Source: Oscillospiraceae bacterium (GTDB lineage: Bacteria; Bacillota_A; Clostridia; Oscillospirales; Oscillospiraceae). Taken from it: a stretch of DNA of 25,317 nucleotides. Positions 14,743 to 21,715 of this stretch are shown piece after piece. Positions within the stretch are counted from its first letter, which is position 1. Every line of letters starts with the position of its first letter. The stretch spans positions 1 to 25,317 of the forward strand of contig CADBKB010000035.1 of assembly GCA_902795095.1 (NCBI GenBank), given 5' to 3'. Position numbers and translations under genes: made by a program. The notes under the pieces were generated by a model. It had not been told where the DNA came from and did no database searches. It saw only the letters and a program-made list of their open reading frames with translations.

Positions 14743-16052
14743 AAACGCTGTATCTTGACTGTTCCATGGGCGCGGCGGGGGATATGCTCACCGCGGCTCT
14801 GCTGGAGCTGCTGCCGGAGCCCGGCGCCTTTGTGGAGCGCATGAACCGCCTCGGCATCCCCGGGGTCCACGTCCATGCCGACCGCGCGGAAAAATGCGGC
14901 ATCACCGGCACCAGGGTCTCCGTGCACGTGCATGGGCAGGAGGAATCCGACCACATGCACGGCCATCATGATCATGAACACCATGACCACCACGACCACG
15001 AACACCACGACCACGAACACCACGACCACGAACACCACGACCACGAACACCACGACCACGAACACCACGACCAGGAGCACCATCACCACAGCGGCATGCA
15101 CGAGATCGCGCACCTTGTGGAGGATCTGGACGTGCCTGCCTCGGTGAGGCGGGACGTGCTGGCGGTTTACGGCCTCATCGCCGGGGCGGAGAGCCACGTC
15201 CACGGCAAACCCGTCGACGAGATCCACTTCCACGAGGTGGGCACCCTGGACGCCGTGGCGGACGTCACGGCGGTGTGCCTGCTCATGCATATGATCGCGC
15301 CGGAGCGGGTCTGCGCGTCGGCGGTGCACGTGGGAAGCGGCAGCGTCCTGTGCGCCCATGGCATCCTGCCGGTGCCTGCGCCCGCCACGGCGTATCTGCT
15401 CCGGGGCTGTCCGATCTACGGCGGGCAGATCGAGGCGGAGCTGTGCACCCCCACGGGGGCGGCGCTGCTGAAATACTTCGTTTCCGAGTTCGGCCCCATG
15501 CCGGAGATGACGGTGGACGCCATCGGCTACGGCATGGGCAAGCGGGATCTGCCCCGGGCCAACTGCGTCCGGGCCATGCTCGGTCAGACCCGGGAAGCGA
15601 ACGCGGCGCAGATCGCCCTGGAGCTGAGCTGCAATGTGGACGACATGAGCGCCGAGGAGATCGCCTTTGCCATGGAGCGCCTGTTTGCGGTGGGAGCAAG
15701 GGAGGTCTTTACCGTGCCCGTCGGGATGAAAAAGTCCCGCCCCGGCACCCTGCTGCGGGTCATCTGTACTCCGGAGCAGCGCGAAGCGATCCTGCGCGCC
15801 CTGTTCCGCCATACCAGCACCATCGGCGTCCGGGAGACGGAGACGAAGCGGTACGTGCTCGAGCGCAGCAGCTTCACCGTCAAAACGCCCCTGGGCGAGA
15901 TCCGCGGCAAGCGTTCCGAGGGCTACGGCGTGGAACGGATCAAATATGAGTACGACGACCTGGCCCGCATCGCAAGGGCAAACAATCTGACCCTCGAGGA
16001 CGTCCGAAAAATCGCCGAGCAGGCGAGGAAAACGGAAATCCATCATCTGTAA
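14739..16052 (+). CDS. larC: LarC, nickel insertion protein (pyridinium-3,5-bisthiocarboxylic acid mononucleotide nickel chelatase)
   Basis: LarC inserts nickel, using CTP, into the thiolated pincer nucleotide made by LarB and LarE. The 437-aa product starts [21 protein letters not shown], the family N-terminus, and has [26 protein letters not shown] and the C-terminal part [18 protein letters not shown] to KTEIHHL. Here it is one continuous frame; in Lactiplantibacillus plantarum larC1 and larC2 are joined by ribosomal frameshifting. Residues of about 71-118 are a His/Asp/Glu tract coded by a 15-bp tandem repeat, a likely metal-holding loop. The last 416 nt recur at 17317-17732 (about 94% identical). 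It is coupled to larB by a 4-nt overlap. A REP palindrome begins 2 nt after the stop. Confidence 0.94.
   Translation: MKTLYLDCSMGAAGDMLTAALLELLPEPGAFVERMNRLGIPGVHVHADRAEKCGITGTRVSVHVHGQEESDHMHGHHDHEHHDHHDHEHHDHEHHDHEHHDHEHHDHEHHDQEHHHHSGMHEIAHLVEDLDVPASVRRDVLAVYGLIAGAESHVHGKPVDEIHFHEVGTLDAVADVTAVCLLMHMIAPERVCASAVHVGSGSVLCAHGILPVPAPATAYLLRGCPIYGGQIEAELCTPTGAALLKYFVSEFGPMPEMTVDAIGYGMGKRDLPRANCVRAMLGQTREANAAQIALELSCNVDDMSAEEIAFAMERLFAVGAREVFTVPVGMKKSRPGTLLRVICTPEQREAILRALFRHTSTIGVRETETKRYVLERSSFTVKTPLGEIRGKRSEGYGVERIKYEYDDLARIARANNLTLEDVRKIAEQARKTEIHHL
14991..15080 (+). repeat. 15-bp tandem repeat inside larC coding a His/Asp/Glu tract
   Basis: Five identical copies of CACGACCACGAACAC (14991-15065) are followed by a sixth altered copy (15066-15080). 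Degenerate copies precede it from about 14965. The unit is five codons, so gain or loss of copies keeps the frame. The encoded unit is HDHEH. Confidence 0.95.
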
Positions 16053-16085
16053 ACTGTAACATCGGGAAAGCGGCCTCTGTGTTAC
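15637..16085 (+). repeat. Long direct repeat, copy A (3' end of larC plus REP palindrome)
   Basis: These 449 bases align without any gap to 17317-17765, exactly 1,680 bases downstream. In the larC part (416 nt) I count 26 substitutions by eye, about 94% identity. The similarity continues past the stop codon through the REP palindrome, then ends. Confidence 0.95.
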
Positions 16086-16087
16086 AG
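16054..16087. repeat. REP palindrome a (after larC)
   Basis: CTGTAACA (16054-16061) with TGTTACAG (16080-16087) around a GC-rich centre containing GGAAAGCGGCC. It starts 2 nt after the larC stop and may also act as its 3' mRNA stem. It belongs to the AACACAG...CTGTGTT family found at five other places up to 18647. Confidence 0.75.
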
Positions 16088-16108
16088 GAATAGGAGGTGT
16101 TTTGGTAA

Positions 16109-16435
16109 ATGAAAGACTATGGAATGAAAACAGATTATTGCATCTCTTTTTTACTCTGCTTTATCTTATTAATATGGGCTGTTTTCTTAATTATTGATCG
16201 CTGGAATGCTGCAACGATTGGTGTTCGTGCACTAATGCTAATAGCCTGTTTTGTTTTGATTATTGTTGAGGTCTCTTTTTTGTTGAAAATTGGTTTTTCA
16301 CAGAGTTCGGCGTTATTTCAAGAAGATGGCATTCATATTTTTTTACGAAAGCAAGCGGAACTCATCGTGATTCCATGGGAATCTGTTAAAGAATGCAAAT
16401 GGATACGCGGTGAAGGGGACGGTTCTCTGTGTTGA
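16109..16435 (+). pseudogene. Truncated two-helix membrane protein gene cut by the transposase element
   Basis: The 108-codon frame has a good start (TAGGAGGTG at 16092-16100, ATG at 16109). It codes two membrane helices (about 10-29 and 39-60), then a soluble beginning, SALFQEDGIHIFLRKQAELIVIPWESVKECKWI. That last part resembles the start of the small PH-like/YcxB-type domains found in two-helix membrane proteins; this is a guess. The frame then runs into the left inverted repeat of the RAYT element, which supplies the last residues (GDGSLC) and the TGA. The rest of the gene is not found on the other side, where larC sequence begins. It is AT-rich, unlike larBC. Confidence 0.6.
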
Positions 16436-16460
16436 CAGTGTGGACTTTCTGTGATAGGAT
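16432..16460 (+). promoter_or_regulatory. Promoter of the RAYT gene at the REP edge
   Basis: TTGACA (16432-16437), 17 bases, TAGGAT (16455-16460, 4 of 6). The last two bases of the 19-bp inverted repeat are the first two of the -35. The expected transcript start is only about 10 nt before the ATG at 16478, so translation initiation may be poor. Confidence 0.6.
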
Positions 16461-16477
16461 AGCAATGGGTGATCATT

Positions 16478-17245
16478 ATGCCAAGGCAGGCGAGAAAACA
16501 CGCAGAAAGCGGTATTTATCATGTAATGCTGCGGGGCATCAACCAGCAGCTGGTCTTTGAGGACGAAGAAGACAACGAGAAGTTTCTCTGGATTCTAAAA
16601 GAGTGCAAAGAAGTCAGCGGATACAAGCTCCTGGCTTATTGTCTGATGGGGAACCATATCCACTTGCTGATCAAAGAGGGCAAGGAACCGCTGGAGCAGA
16701 TATTCAAGAGGATCGGCGGCCGATTTGTTTATTGGTACAATATTAAATACCGAAGGGTCGGTCATTTATTTCAGGATCGCTTCAAAAGTGAACCGGTCGA
16801 AAATGATGAATACCTGCTCTCTGTGATCCGGTATATTCATCAGAATCCAGTCAAGGCCGGGATCTGCAAAAACGCAGAGGATTATCCGTATTCCAGTTGG
16901 AAAGAGTATCTGACGGAACCGTGGATTGTGGATGTCTCCTACACGCATACGATCCTAACACAGGAAGACCTGATTGAATATCACAAACAATTGGGGGAAG
17001 AAAAGTGCCTCGATCTGCCGGAAAAGCCGACTGTCCGGCTTACAGATGAACAGGCGAAGAAGATGATGATCGAGCGCACAGGCTGCAAGAGCGTTGCAGA
17101 TTTTCAACGGTTGACGCCAGTGAACCGGGAAAAGGCAATTCAAAAGCTCAGAAAAGAGCATCTTTCTTTGCGGCAAATCTCAAGACTGACCGGAGTCAGC
17201 TTGATGATCATACGCAGGATTCTTTGCGGCAAATCTCAAGACTGA
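16478..17245 (+). CDS. REP-associated tyrosine transposase (RAYT, IS200-like Y1 HUH family)
   Basis: Single-strand DNA transposase, 255 aa. The N-terminus MPRQARKHAESGIYHVMLRGINQQ is typical. The HUH motif is GNHIHLLI (His60 and His62). The nucleophile is Tyr119 in IRYIHQNPVKAG. WYNIKYRRVGHLFQDRFKS lies between them. The C-terminus is a helix-turn-helix, SLRQISRLTGVSLMIIRRI, probably for DNA recognition. I start at ATG 16478 on family pattern; a GTG at 16469 is in frame but adds only three residues. A 56-bp tandem duplication (17165-17276) shifts the frame at the very end: the original ending VEK-stop became LCGKSQD-stop. The catalytic core is intact, so it may still work. Confidence 0.92.
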   Translation: MPRQARKHAESGIYHVMLRGINQQLVFEDEEDNEKFLWILKECKEVSGYKLLAYCLMGNHIHLLIKEGKEPLEQIFKRIGGRFVYWYNIKYRRVGHLFQDRFKSEPVENDEYLLSVIRYIHQNPVKAGICKNAEDYPYSSWKEYLTEPWIVDVSYTHTILTQEDLIEYHKQLGEEKCLDLPEKPTVRLTDEQAKKMMIERTGCKSVADFQRLTPVNREKAIQKLRKEHLSLRQISRLTGVSLMIIRRILCGKSQD

Positions 17246-17276
17246 CCGGAGTCAGCTTGATGATCATACGCAGGAT
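17165..17276 (+). repeat. Perfect 56-bp tandem duplication at the 3' end of the RAYT gene
   Basis: 17165-17220 and 17221-17276 are identical. Since 56 is not a multiple of 3, the second copy is out of frame and stops translation at 17245. Without it the frame would end GAA AAG TAA, the codons now seen at 17281-17289. No differences between copies imply a recent event. Confidence 0.95.
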
Positions 17277-17289
17277 CGTGGAAAAGTAA

Positions 17290-17316
17290 TAACACAGAGA
17301 ACCGTCCCCTGTGTTA
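17290..17316. repeat. REP palindrome c (right end of the RAYT element)
   Basis: TAACACAG (17290-17297) pairs with CTGTGTTA (17309-17316). The last base is the A of the ATG that opens the larC fragment. The sequence GAAAAGTAATA(A/G)CACA just before and inside it recurs at 18521-18535. Confidence 0.85.
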
Positions 17317-17732
17317 TGGACGACATGACCGCCGAGGAGATCTCCTATGCCATGGAGCGCCTGTTTGCGGCGGGGGCAAGGGAGGTCTTTACCGTGCCCG
17401 TCGGGATGAAAAAGTCCCGCCCCGGCACCCTGCTGCGGGTCATCTGTTTGCCGGAGCAGCGCGAAGCGATCCTCCGCGCCATGTTCCGCCACACCAGCAC
17501 CATCGGCGTGCGGGAGACGGAGACGAAGCGGTACGTGCTCGAGCGCAGCAGCTTCACCGTCAAAACGCCCCTGGGCGAGATCCGGGGCAAACGCTCGACC
17601 GGCTTTGGCGTGGAGCGGATCAAATATGAGTACGACGACCTGGCCCGCATCGCAAGGGCGAACAATCTGACCCTCGAGGACGTCCGCAAAATCGCAGAGC
17701 AGGCGAGAAAAACGGAAATCCATCATCTGTAA
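17316..17732 (+). pseudogene. Second copy of the 3' third of larC (LarC C-terminal fragment)
   Basis: An open frame of 138 codons covers the LarC C-terminal part from MDDMTAEEISYAMERLF to KTEIHHL. Versus the intact larC there are 26 substitutions in 416 nt but only 8 amino-acid changes and no indels or stops, so it diverged largely as a coding sequence. It begins exactly at the edge of the RAYT right-end palindrome. There is no ribosome site before the ATG at 17316 (the REP hairpin occupies that place), so it is probably a gene relic. A short expressed LarC2-like domain cannot be excluded. Confidence 0.85.
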
Positions 17733-17765
17733 GCCGTAACACAGAGAAAGCGGCCTCTGTGTTAA
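17317..17765 (+). repeat. Long direct repeat, copy B
   Basis: Partner of 15637-16085. The pair brackets 1,231 bp that hold the truncated membrane ORF and the RAYT element. Confidence 0.95.
17737..17764. repeat. REP palindrome d (after the larC fragment)
   Basis: TAACACAGAG (17737-17746) pairs perfectly with CTCTGTGTTA (17755-17764). It corresponds to REP a in the other arm of the long direct repeat, but is better conserved. Confidence 0.85.
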
Positions 17766-17771
17766 ACGCAC

Positions 17772-17800
17772 CCGTAGGGGCCGATGCCCACATCGGCCCG
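17772..17800 (+). repeat. 29-bp palindromic intergenic repeat, copy 2
   Basis: Identical over 29 bases to 291-319, about 17.5 kb away. It lies just outside the end of the long direct repeat. Confidence 0.75.
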
Positions 17801-17895
17801 CTTGCGAACAATAACGCTGATAAGCGTCCCGTGTGAGGAAATGACTTTGAGCCAAAAGAATCTTCTGTTGTCTGTCTCGCAGGCCATAGCAAAAT

Positions 17896-17921
17896 AAAAA
17901 AGCCCCGCCGAAAGGCGAGGC
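17896..17921 (-). terminator. Minus-strand terminator-like hairpin before the lipoprotein gene
   Basis: On the minus strand GCCTCGCC and GGCGGGGC pair (one T-G wobble) around TTTC and are followed by TTTTTT. No minus-strand gene ends nearby: argF ends 1.4 kb to the right and has its own terminator. It is either a relic or part of the plus-strand 5' leader. Confidence 0.55.
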
Positions 17922-17959
17922 AGAAATGAAGAATTTAGATTTACAAACAGGAGGATACT

Positions 17960-18529
17960 ATGAAACGTCTTATTTTGTTCTTTCTGGTCATCGCGTTGCT
18001 CCTGTGCGGATGCGCCGCTCAATCAACAGCTGATACAGCTAATGAAGAAACTGCAGGATTAAATTCTATTTCAAAACAGAAGCAAAAAGCTGAAAACAAT
18101 ACTACTTCAGATACTATTGACGACGAACTCTATGACCTATGCAGGCAAATGGACAGCAGCCTTGGACGTGCATTGGATATGTACGAGTGTAAAATTGCCG
18201 TCAGCCAGAGAGACGGTAAAATTGATTTAACTGTTTTCCTGGAAGCGATGCCGAACGATTTTGTTTTTTTTGATATTTTGAGTTTGTCAAAATTTGCTTG
18301 CAAAAAATATGAATCAGAGAACGACTTTGAGTATAACACTGTTCTCGTTTATGATGGCACATCCGAACTCGGGATGCTATCTTGGAGTGGTGAAAATTTT
18401 GATACAGGATTTTTTATGGATTCAAAGAAACCATATGCTAAAACGATGACATATGAAGAGTTGGTAGAATACTTCGAATTTGAAGATATATACGAAGATC
18501 TTTATGGTGGAGAAAATGACGAAAAGTAA
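17960..18529 (+). CDS. Lipoprotein of unknown function
   Basis: A 189-aa protein with a clear lipoprotein signal, MKRLILFFLVIALLLCGC, so Cys18 is the likely lipidated residue and the protein sits on the outer face of the membrane. A polar linker (about 20-55) follows, then a soluble domain with ELYDLCRQMDSSLGRALDMY and later DFEYNTVLVYDGTSELGMLSWS. The C-terminus is very acidic (YFEFEDIYEDLYGGENDEK). I do not recognise the family. AGGAGG at 17949-17954 supports the start. It is AT-rich compared with larBC and arg genes, which fits recent acquisition. Its last codons (GAA AAG TAA) coincide with sequence shared with the RAYT right end, so the true C-terminus may have been replaced. Confidence 0.75.
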   Translation: MKRLILFFLVIALLLCGCAAQSTADTANEETAGLNSISKQKQKAENNTTSDTIDDELYDLCRQMDSSLGRALDMYECKIAVSQRDGKIDLTVFLEAMPNDFVFFDILSLSKFACKKYESENDFEYNTVLVYDGTSELGMLSWSGENFDTGFFMDSKKPYAKTMTYEELVEYFEFEDIYEDLYGGENDEK

Positions 18530-18530
18530 T

Positions 18531-18647
18531 AGCACAAGGGACGGTTCTCTGTGTTGGTTCAAAGTGTTGAATTGGCTTGAATTTCAGGACAATACAGCAA
18601 AATCTGCAAGTAAATAATGTAACACACAGAATCGTCCACTGTGTTAC
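18531..18647. repeat. REPIN-like pair of inverted REP sequences (REP e and f)
   Basis: REP e (18531-18557, core GGGACGGTTCTCTGTGTT) and REP f (18619-18647, GTAACACACAGAATCGTCC then ACTGTGTTAC) lie in opposite orientation about 60 bp apart. The whole can fold into one long hairpin of about 117 nt. This is the form of a REPIN, the non-autonomous unit moved by RAYTs. Here the core matches the RAYT end at 16415-16433 over 18 bases. Confidence 0.7.
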
Positions 18648-18702
18648 CTCTTTGTTAAAGAGAACTGGCCACTGTCTAAAAAAGAAATAAGGAGAGTTTA
18701 CA

Positions 18703-19230
18703 TTGAAAACTATTATAATCCCTCATGATCAGAGAAAGAAAACCACTCTCGCAAAAAACATCTTTTATGACACAATAGAGATTTATGGCAACAGGGTTGT
18801 TGGTTATTTAAACGGAAACCAAAATATGACTTGGTTCTTTAAGGAATATACAGGAATTGATTTTGTAAAAGCAAATATGAACTCTCAATTTGCACAAGTC
18901 GTTTTTTTGACTGGTATTAATTCAAAAAATAGGGTTGTGGGTCCTGACTTCCGGTCTGCCCAAAACTTAAATGCCATGAATGATACAAATCGAATTTTGT
19001 TTTGTAGTGGAATGTTTAGCTTTAGTAAGACGAATGAATTTGCCGAATCTGTTGCAAAAGAAGTTAGAGCAGCATTTGAAGAATACAAAAACAATGATGT
19101 AGTTACTGTAAGTGGGACAACTGCTGTTTCCATTGCCGATGAAATTAAAAAATTCAAAGAGCTTTTGGACATGGGCGTTATTTCTGAAGAAGAATTTGCC
19201 GCAAAGAAAAAACAACTTTTAGGATTGTAA
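18703..19230 (+). CDS. SHOCT-domain protein of unknown function
   Basis: A 175-aa cytoplasmic-looking protein. The last ~33 residues, SIADEIKKFKELLDMGVISEEEFAAKKKQLLGL, are a classic SHOCT domain, a short helical pair usually placed at the C-terminus and thought to mediate oligomerisation or binding. The first ~130 residues contain GNRVVGYLNGNQNMTWFFKEYTGIDF and may form a PH-like beta fold, a frequent partner of SHOCT. The start is TTG at 18703, chosen because GGAGAG (18691-18696) lies 6 nt upstream and the next in-frame ATG (NQNM) would cut into the domain. It is AT-rich like its island neighbours. The bidirectional terminator at 19268 follows. Function unknown. Confidence 0.75.
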   Translation: MKTIIIPHDQRKKTTLAKNIFYDTIEIYGNRVVGYLNGNQNMTWFFKEYTGIDFVKANMNSQFAQVVFLTGINSKNRVVGPDFRSAQNLNAMNDTNRILFCSGMFSFSKTNEFAESVAKEVRAAFEEYKNNDVVTVSGTTAVSIADEIKKFKELLDMGVISEEEFAAKKKQLLGL

Positions 19231-19267
19231 TAAAGGACGGAGAACAGATCCATGTCTTTCAAAAAAC

Positions 19268-19295
19268 AACCGGCAGGGGAGGACCCCTGCCGGTT
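19268..19295. terminator. Bidirectional terminator between the SHOCT gene and argF
   Basis: AACCGGCAGGGG (19268-19279) pairs perfectly over 12 bp with CCCCTGCCGGTT (19284-19295). TTTTATT follows on the plus strand and GTTTTTTG on the minus strand. It closes the argGHF operon and the converging SHOCT gene. Confidence 0.9.
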
Positions 19296-19310
19296 TTATT
19301 ATCCGATTGT

Positions 19311-20297
19311 TTACAGGCCCGCCAGCAGGACGGCCATGACGGCCTTGATGGTGTGCATGCGGTTCTCCGCCTCGTCGAAGACGATGGAACGGGGGCTCTC
19401 GAACACCTCGTCGGTGACCTCCATCTCGGTGATGCCGAACTTTTTGCTGATCTCTTTTCCGATGGTGGTGTTGAGATCGTGGAAGGCCGGCAGGCAGTGC
19501 ATGAACACGGCGTTGTCGCCCGCGGCCTCCATCAGCTTCGCGTTGACCTGATAGGGAAGCAGATCCTCGATGCGCTCGGCCCAGACCTCGTCCGGCTCGC
19601 CCATGGACACCCACACGTCGGTGTAGATGACGTCCGCGCCCCACACGGCCTTGGCGGGCTCGGTGCAGAACTCGATGGTGGCGCCGGTCTCGGCGGCGAT
19701 GCCCTGGCAGGTTTCGATCAGCGCGGGATCCGGGAAGTACTTCTCCGGGGCGCAGGCCACGAAGTGCATGCCCATCTTCGCGCAGCCCACCATGAGGGAG
19801 TTGCCCATATTGTATCGGGCGTCGCCCATGTAGACCAGCTTGATGCCCTTGAGGCCGCCGAAGTGCTCCCGGATGGTCAGGAAATCTGCCAGGATCTGGG
19901 TGGGGTGGAACTCGTTGGTCAGGCCGTTGAACACGGGCACGCCGGCGTATTTGGCCAGCTCGTCCACGATCTCCTGACCGTAGCCCCGGTACTCGATGCC
20001 GTCGTACATCCGGCCCAGCACCCGGGCGGTGTCGGCGATGGACTCCTTCTTGCCGATCTGCGAGCCCTTGGGGTCGAGATAGGTGCTGCCCATGCCCAGA
20101 TCCGAGGCCGCAACCTCGAAGGCGCAGCGGGTGCGGGTGGAGGTCTTTTCAAAAATCAGAGCGACGTTTTTGCCCACCAGGAACTGGTGGGAGATGCCGC
20201 TCTTTTTCTGCGCCTTGAGCATGGCGGCCACGTCTAAAAAATGTTCGATTTCCGCCGGCGTAAAGTCCAGCAGCTTGAGAAAATGCTTCTGTTCCAT
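19311..20297 (-). CDS. argF: Ornithine carbamoyltransferase
   Basis: Makes citrulline from ornithine and carbamoyl phosphate, the sixth step of arginine synthesis. The 328-aa product has the carbamoyl-phosphate motif STRTR at 53-57 ([15 protein letters not shown]), the [13 protein letters not shown] segment, and the ornithine-loop motif HCLPAFHD. Length and motifs are standard; the distinction from other carbamoyltransferases rests on these motifs and on the arg neighbours. The ATG at 20297 has AGGAGA upstream, and this ribosome site overlaps the argH stop codon. It is the last gene of argG-argH-argF. It could also serve arginine breakdown, but no arcA or arcC is seen here. Confidence 0.95.
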   Translation of the reverse strand: MEQKHFLKLLDFTPAEIEHFLDVAAMLKAQKKSGISHQFLVGKNVALIFEKTSTRTRCAFEVAASDLGMGSTYLDPKGSQIGKKESIADTARVLGRMYDGIEYRGYGQEIVDELAKYAGVPVFNGLTNEFHPTQILADFLTIREHFGGLKGIKLVYMGDARYNMGNSLMVGCAKMGMHFVACAPEKYFPDPALIETCQGIAAETGATIEFCTEPAKAVWGADVIYTDVWVSMGEPDEVWAERIEDLLPYQVNAKLMEAAGDNAVFMHCLPAFHDLNTTIGKEISKKFGITEMEVTDEVFESPRSIVFDEAENRMHTIKAVMAVLLAGL

Positions 20298-20307
20298 TTC
20301 GTTCTCC

Positions 20308-21687
20308 TTATTGATGTTCTTCAATGAATTTGCGCAGCATGGCGATCTGGCGGCTCGTCTCCGCGGGGCTGGGGCCGCCGTAGCTGGAGCGCTGGGCCAC
20401 GCAGGTATCCATGCTGAGGGCCTCGTAGACGTCGGCGTCGAACAGCGGCGAGATCTCCTTCAGCTCGGAAAGCGGGAGCTCCTCCAGGGTCCGGCCGGAC
20501 TGGGTGCAGGCGTAGACCAGCTGCCCGGTGATCTTGTAGGCGTCGCGGAAGGGCATGCCCTTCTTGGCCAGATAGTCGGCGCAGTCGGTGGCGTTGATGA
20601 AGCCGCGGCTGGCGGCGGCGCGCATGTTCTGCGGCAGGATCTTCATGGTGTCGATCATGGCGCTGAACACAGGCAGGCACATCTTCACCGTGTCGATGGC
20701 GTCGAACACCGGCTCCTTGTCCTCCTGCATGTCCTTGTTGTAGGCCAGCGGCAGGGACTTCATGACGGTCAGCAGGCTGACAAGATCGCCGTAGACCCGC
20801 CCGGTCTTGCCGCGCACCAGCTCGGCCACGTCCGGGTTCTTTTTCTGGGGCATGATGGACGAGCCGGTGGAATAGGCGTCATCCAGCTCCACGAATTTGA
20901 ACTCCCAGCTGCACCAGGCGATGACCTCCTCGGCGAAGCGGGACAGGTGCATCATCAGGATGGACATGCAGCTCAGGAACTCGATGGCATAGTCCCGGTC
21001 GGACACGCCGTCGAGGGAGTTTGCCGTGGGGGCCCGGAAGCCCAGCAGCTGTGCGGTGCGCTCGCGGTCGATGGGGTGGGTGGTGCCCGCCAGAGCGCCG
21101 GAGCCCAGGGGGCACTCGTTCATGCGCTCGGCGCAGTCCTCCAGCCGGGTCACGTCCCGGCGCAGCATGGCGCCGTAGGCCAGCAGATGCTGGGCAAGGG
21201 TGATGGGCTGGGCCCGCTGCAGGTGGGTGTAGCCGGGCATGACGGTGCTCTGGTTGGCCTCAGCCTTGTTTACCAGCACCGTCTCGAAATCCAGGATCAT
21301 TCCCCTGATCGCGGCGATCTCTTTTCTCAGGTACAGCCGCAGATCCACCGCCACCTGGTCGTTGCGGCTGCGGGCGGTGTGCAGGCGCTTACCCGCGTCG
21401 CCGATGCGCGCGGTGAGCAGGGCCTCGATGTTCATGTGGATGTCCTCGTTGTCGGCGGTGAATTCCACCTTGCCCGCCTCAATGTCGGCCAGAATGTCGG
21501 AAAGTCCCTGCACGATCAGCGCCTGATCCTCCGGGGAGATGATGCCGCACTCGCCCAGCATGGTGGCGTGGGCGATGGAGCCGGCGATGTCCTCGGCATA
21601 CATCCTGGAATCGAAGGCGATGGAGGAGTTAAAGTCGTTGACGAGGGCGTCGGTCTCCTTCTGAAACCGCCCGGACCATAGCTTCAT
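20308..21687 (-). CDS. argH: Argininosuccinate lyase
   Basis: Splits argininosuccinate into arginine and fumarate, the last step of the pathway. The 459-aa protein of the fumarase/aspartase superfamily has HTARSRND (103-110), [10 protein letters not shown] (about 152-161, with His155) and the superfamily signature [11 protein letters not shown] (275-285) with the catalytic Ser276 or Ser277. The N-terminus [13 protein letters not shown] is typical. GAAGGAGAAC precedes the ATG at 21687. It follows argG after 79 nt that hold a hairpin, and precedes argF by 10 nt, so it is the middle gene of the operon. Confidence 0.97.
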   Translation of the reverse strand: MKLWSGRFQKETDALVNDFNSSIAFDSRMYAEDIAGSIAHATMLGECGIISPEDQALIVQGLSDILADIEAGKVEFTADNEDIHMNIEALLTARIGDAGKRLHTARSRNDQVAVDLRLYLRKEIAAIRGMILDFETVLVNKAEANQSTVMPGYTHLQRAQPITLAQHLLAYGAMLRRDVTRLEDCAERMNECPLGSGALAGTTHPIDRERTAQLLGFRAPTANSLDGVSDRDYAIEFLSCMSILMMHLSRFAEEVIAWCSWEFKFVELDDAYSTGSSIMPQKKNPDVAELVRGKTGRVYGDLVSLLTVMKSLPLAYNKDMQEDKEPVFDAIDTVKMCLPVFSAMIDTMKILPQNMRAAASRGFINATDCADYLAKKGMPFRDAYKITGQLVYACTQSGRTLEELPLSELKEISPLFDADVYEALSMDTCVAQRSSYGGPSPAETSRQIAMLRKFIEEHQ

Positions 21688-21715
21688 GTTGTTCTCCTTC
21701 TTGATTAAAATACGG

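Larger units (their letters stand above)
16415..17316 (+). mobile_element. RAYT element bounded by 19-bp perfect inverted repeats
   Basis: GGGGACGGTTCTCTGTGTT (16415-16433) and AACACAGAGAACCGTCCCC (17291-17309) are exact reverse complements that flank one IS200-like Y1 transposase gene. The right end is a complete REP palindrome (17290-17316); the left end lacks the outer half of its palindrome. No target-site duplication is seen, as expected for Y1 (HUH) transposases. The flanks differ in origin: a cut membrane-protein ORF on the left and a larC fragment on the right. Confidence 0.8.

Noticed and set aside
14991..15080. Short tandem repeats as a CRISPR array
   Set aside because: The copies are contiguous without spacers, in frame within larC, and code a His-rich tract.
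14598..16046. 482-codon minus-strand frame across larC with a long Val/Phe run
   Set aside because: The VVVF run is the antisense reading of the His/Asp repeat. It has no independent start or motifs.
16054..16087. Palindrome after larC as a Rho-independent terminator
   Set aside because: No T-tract follows on either strand, and it matches the REP family. It may still protect the larC mRNA end.
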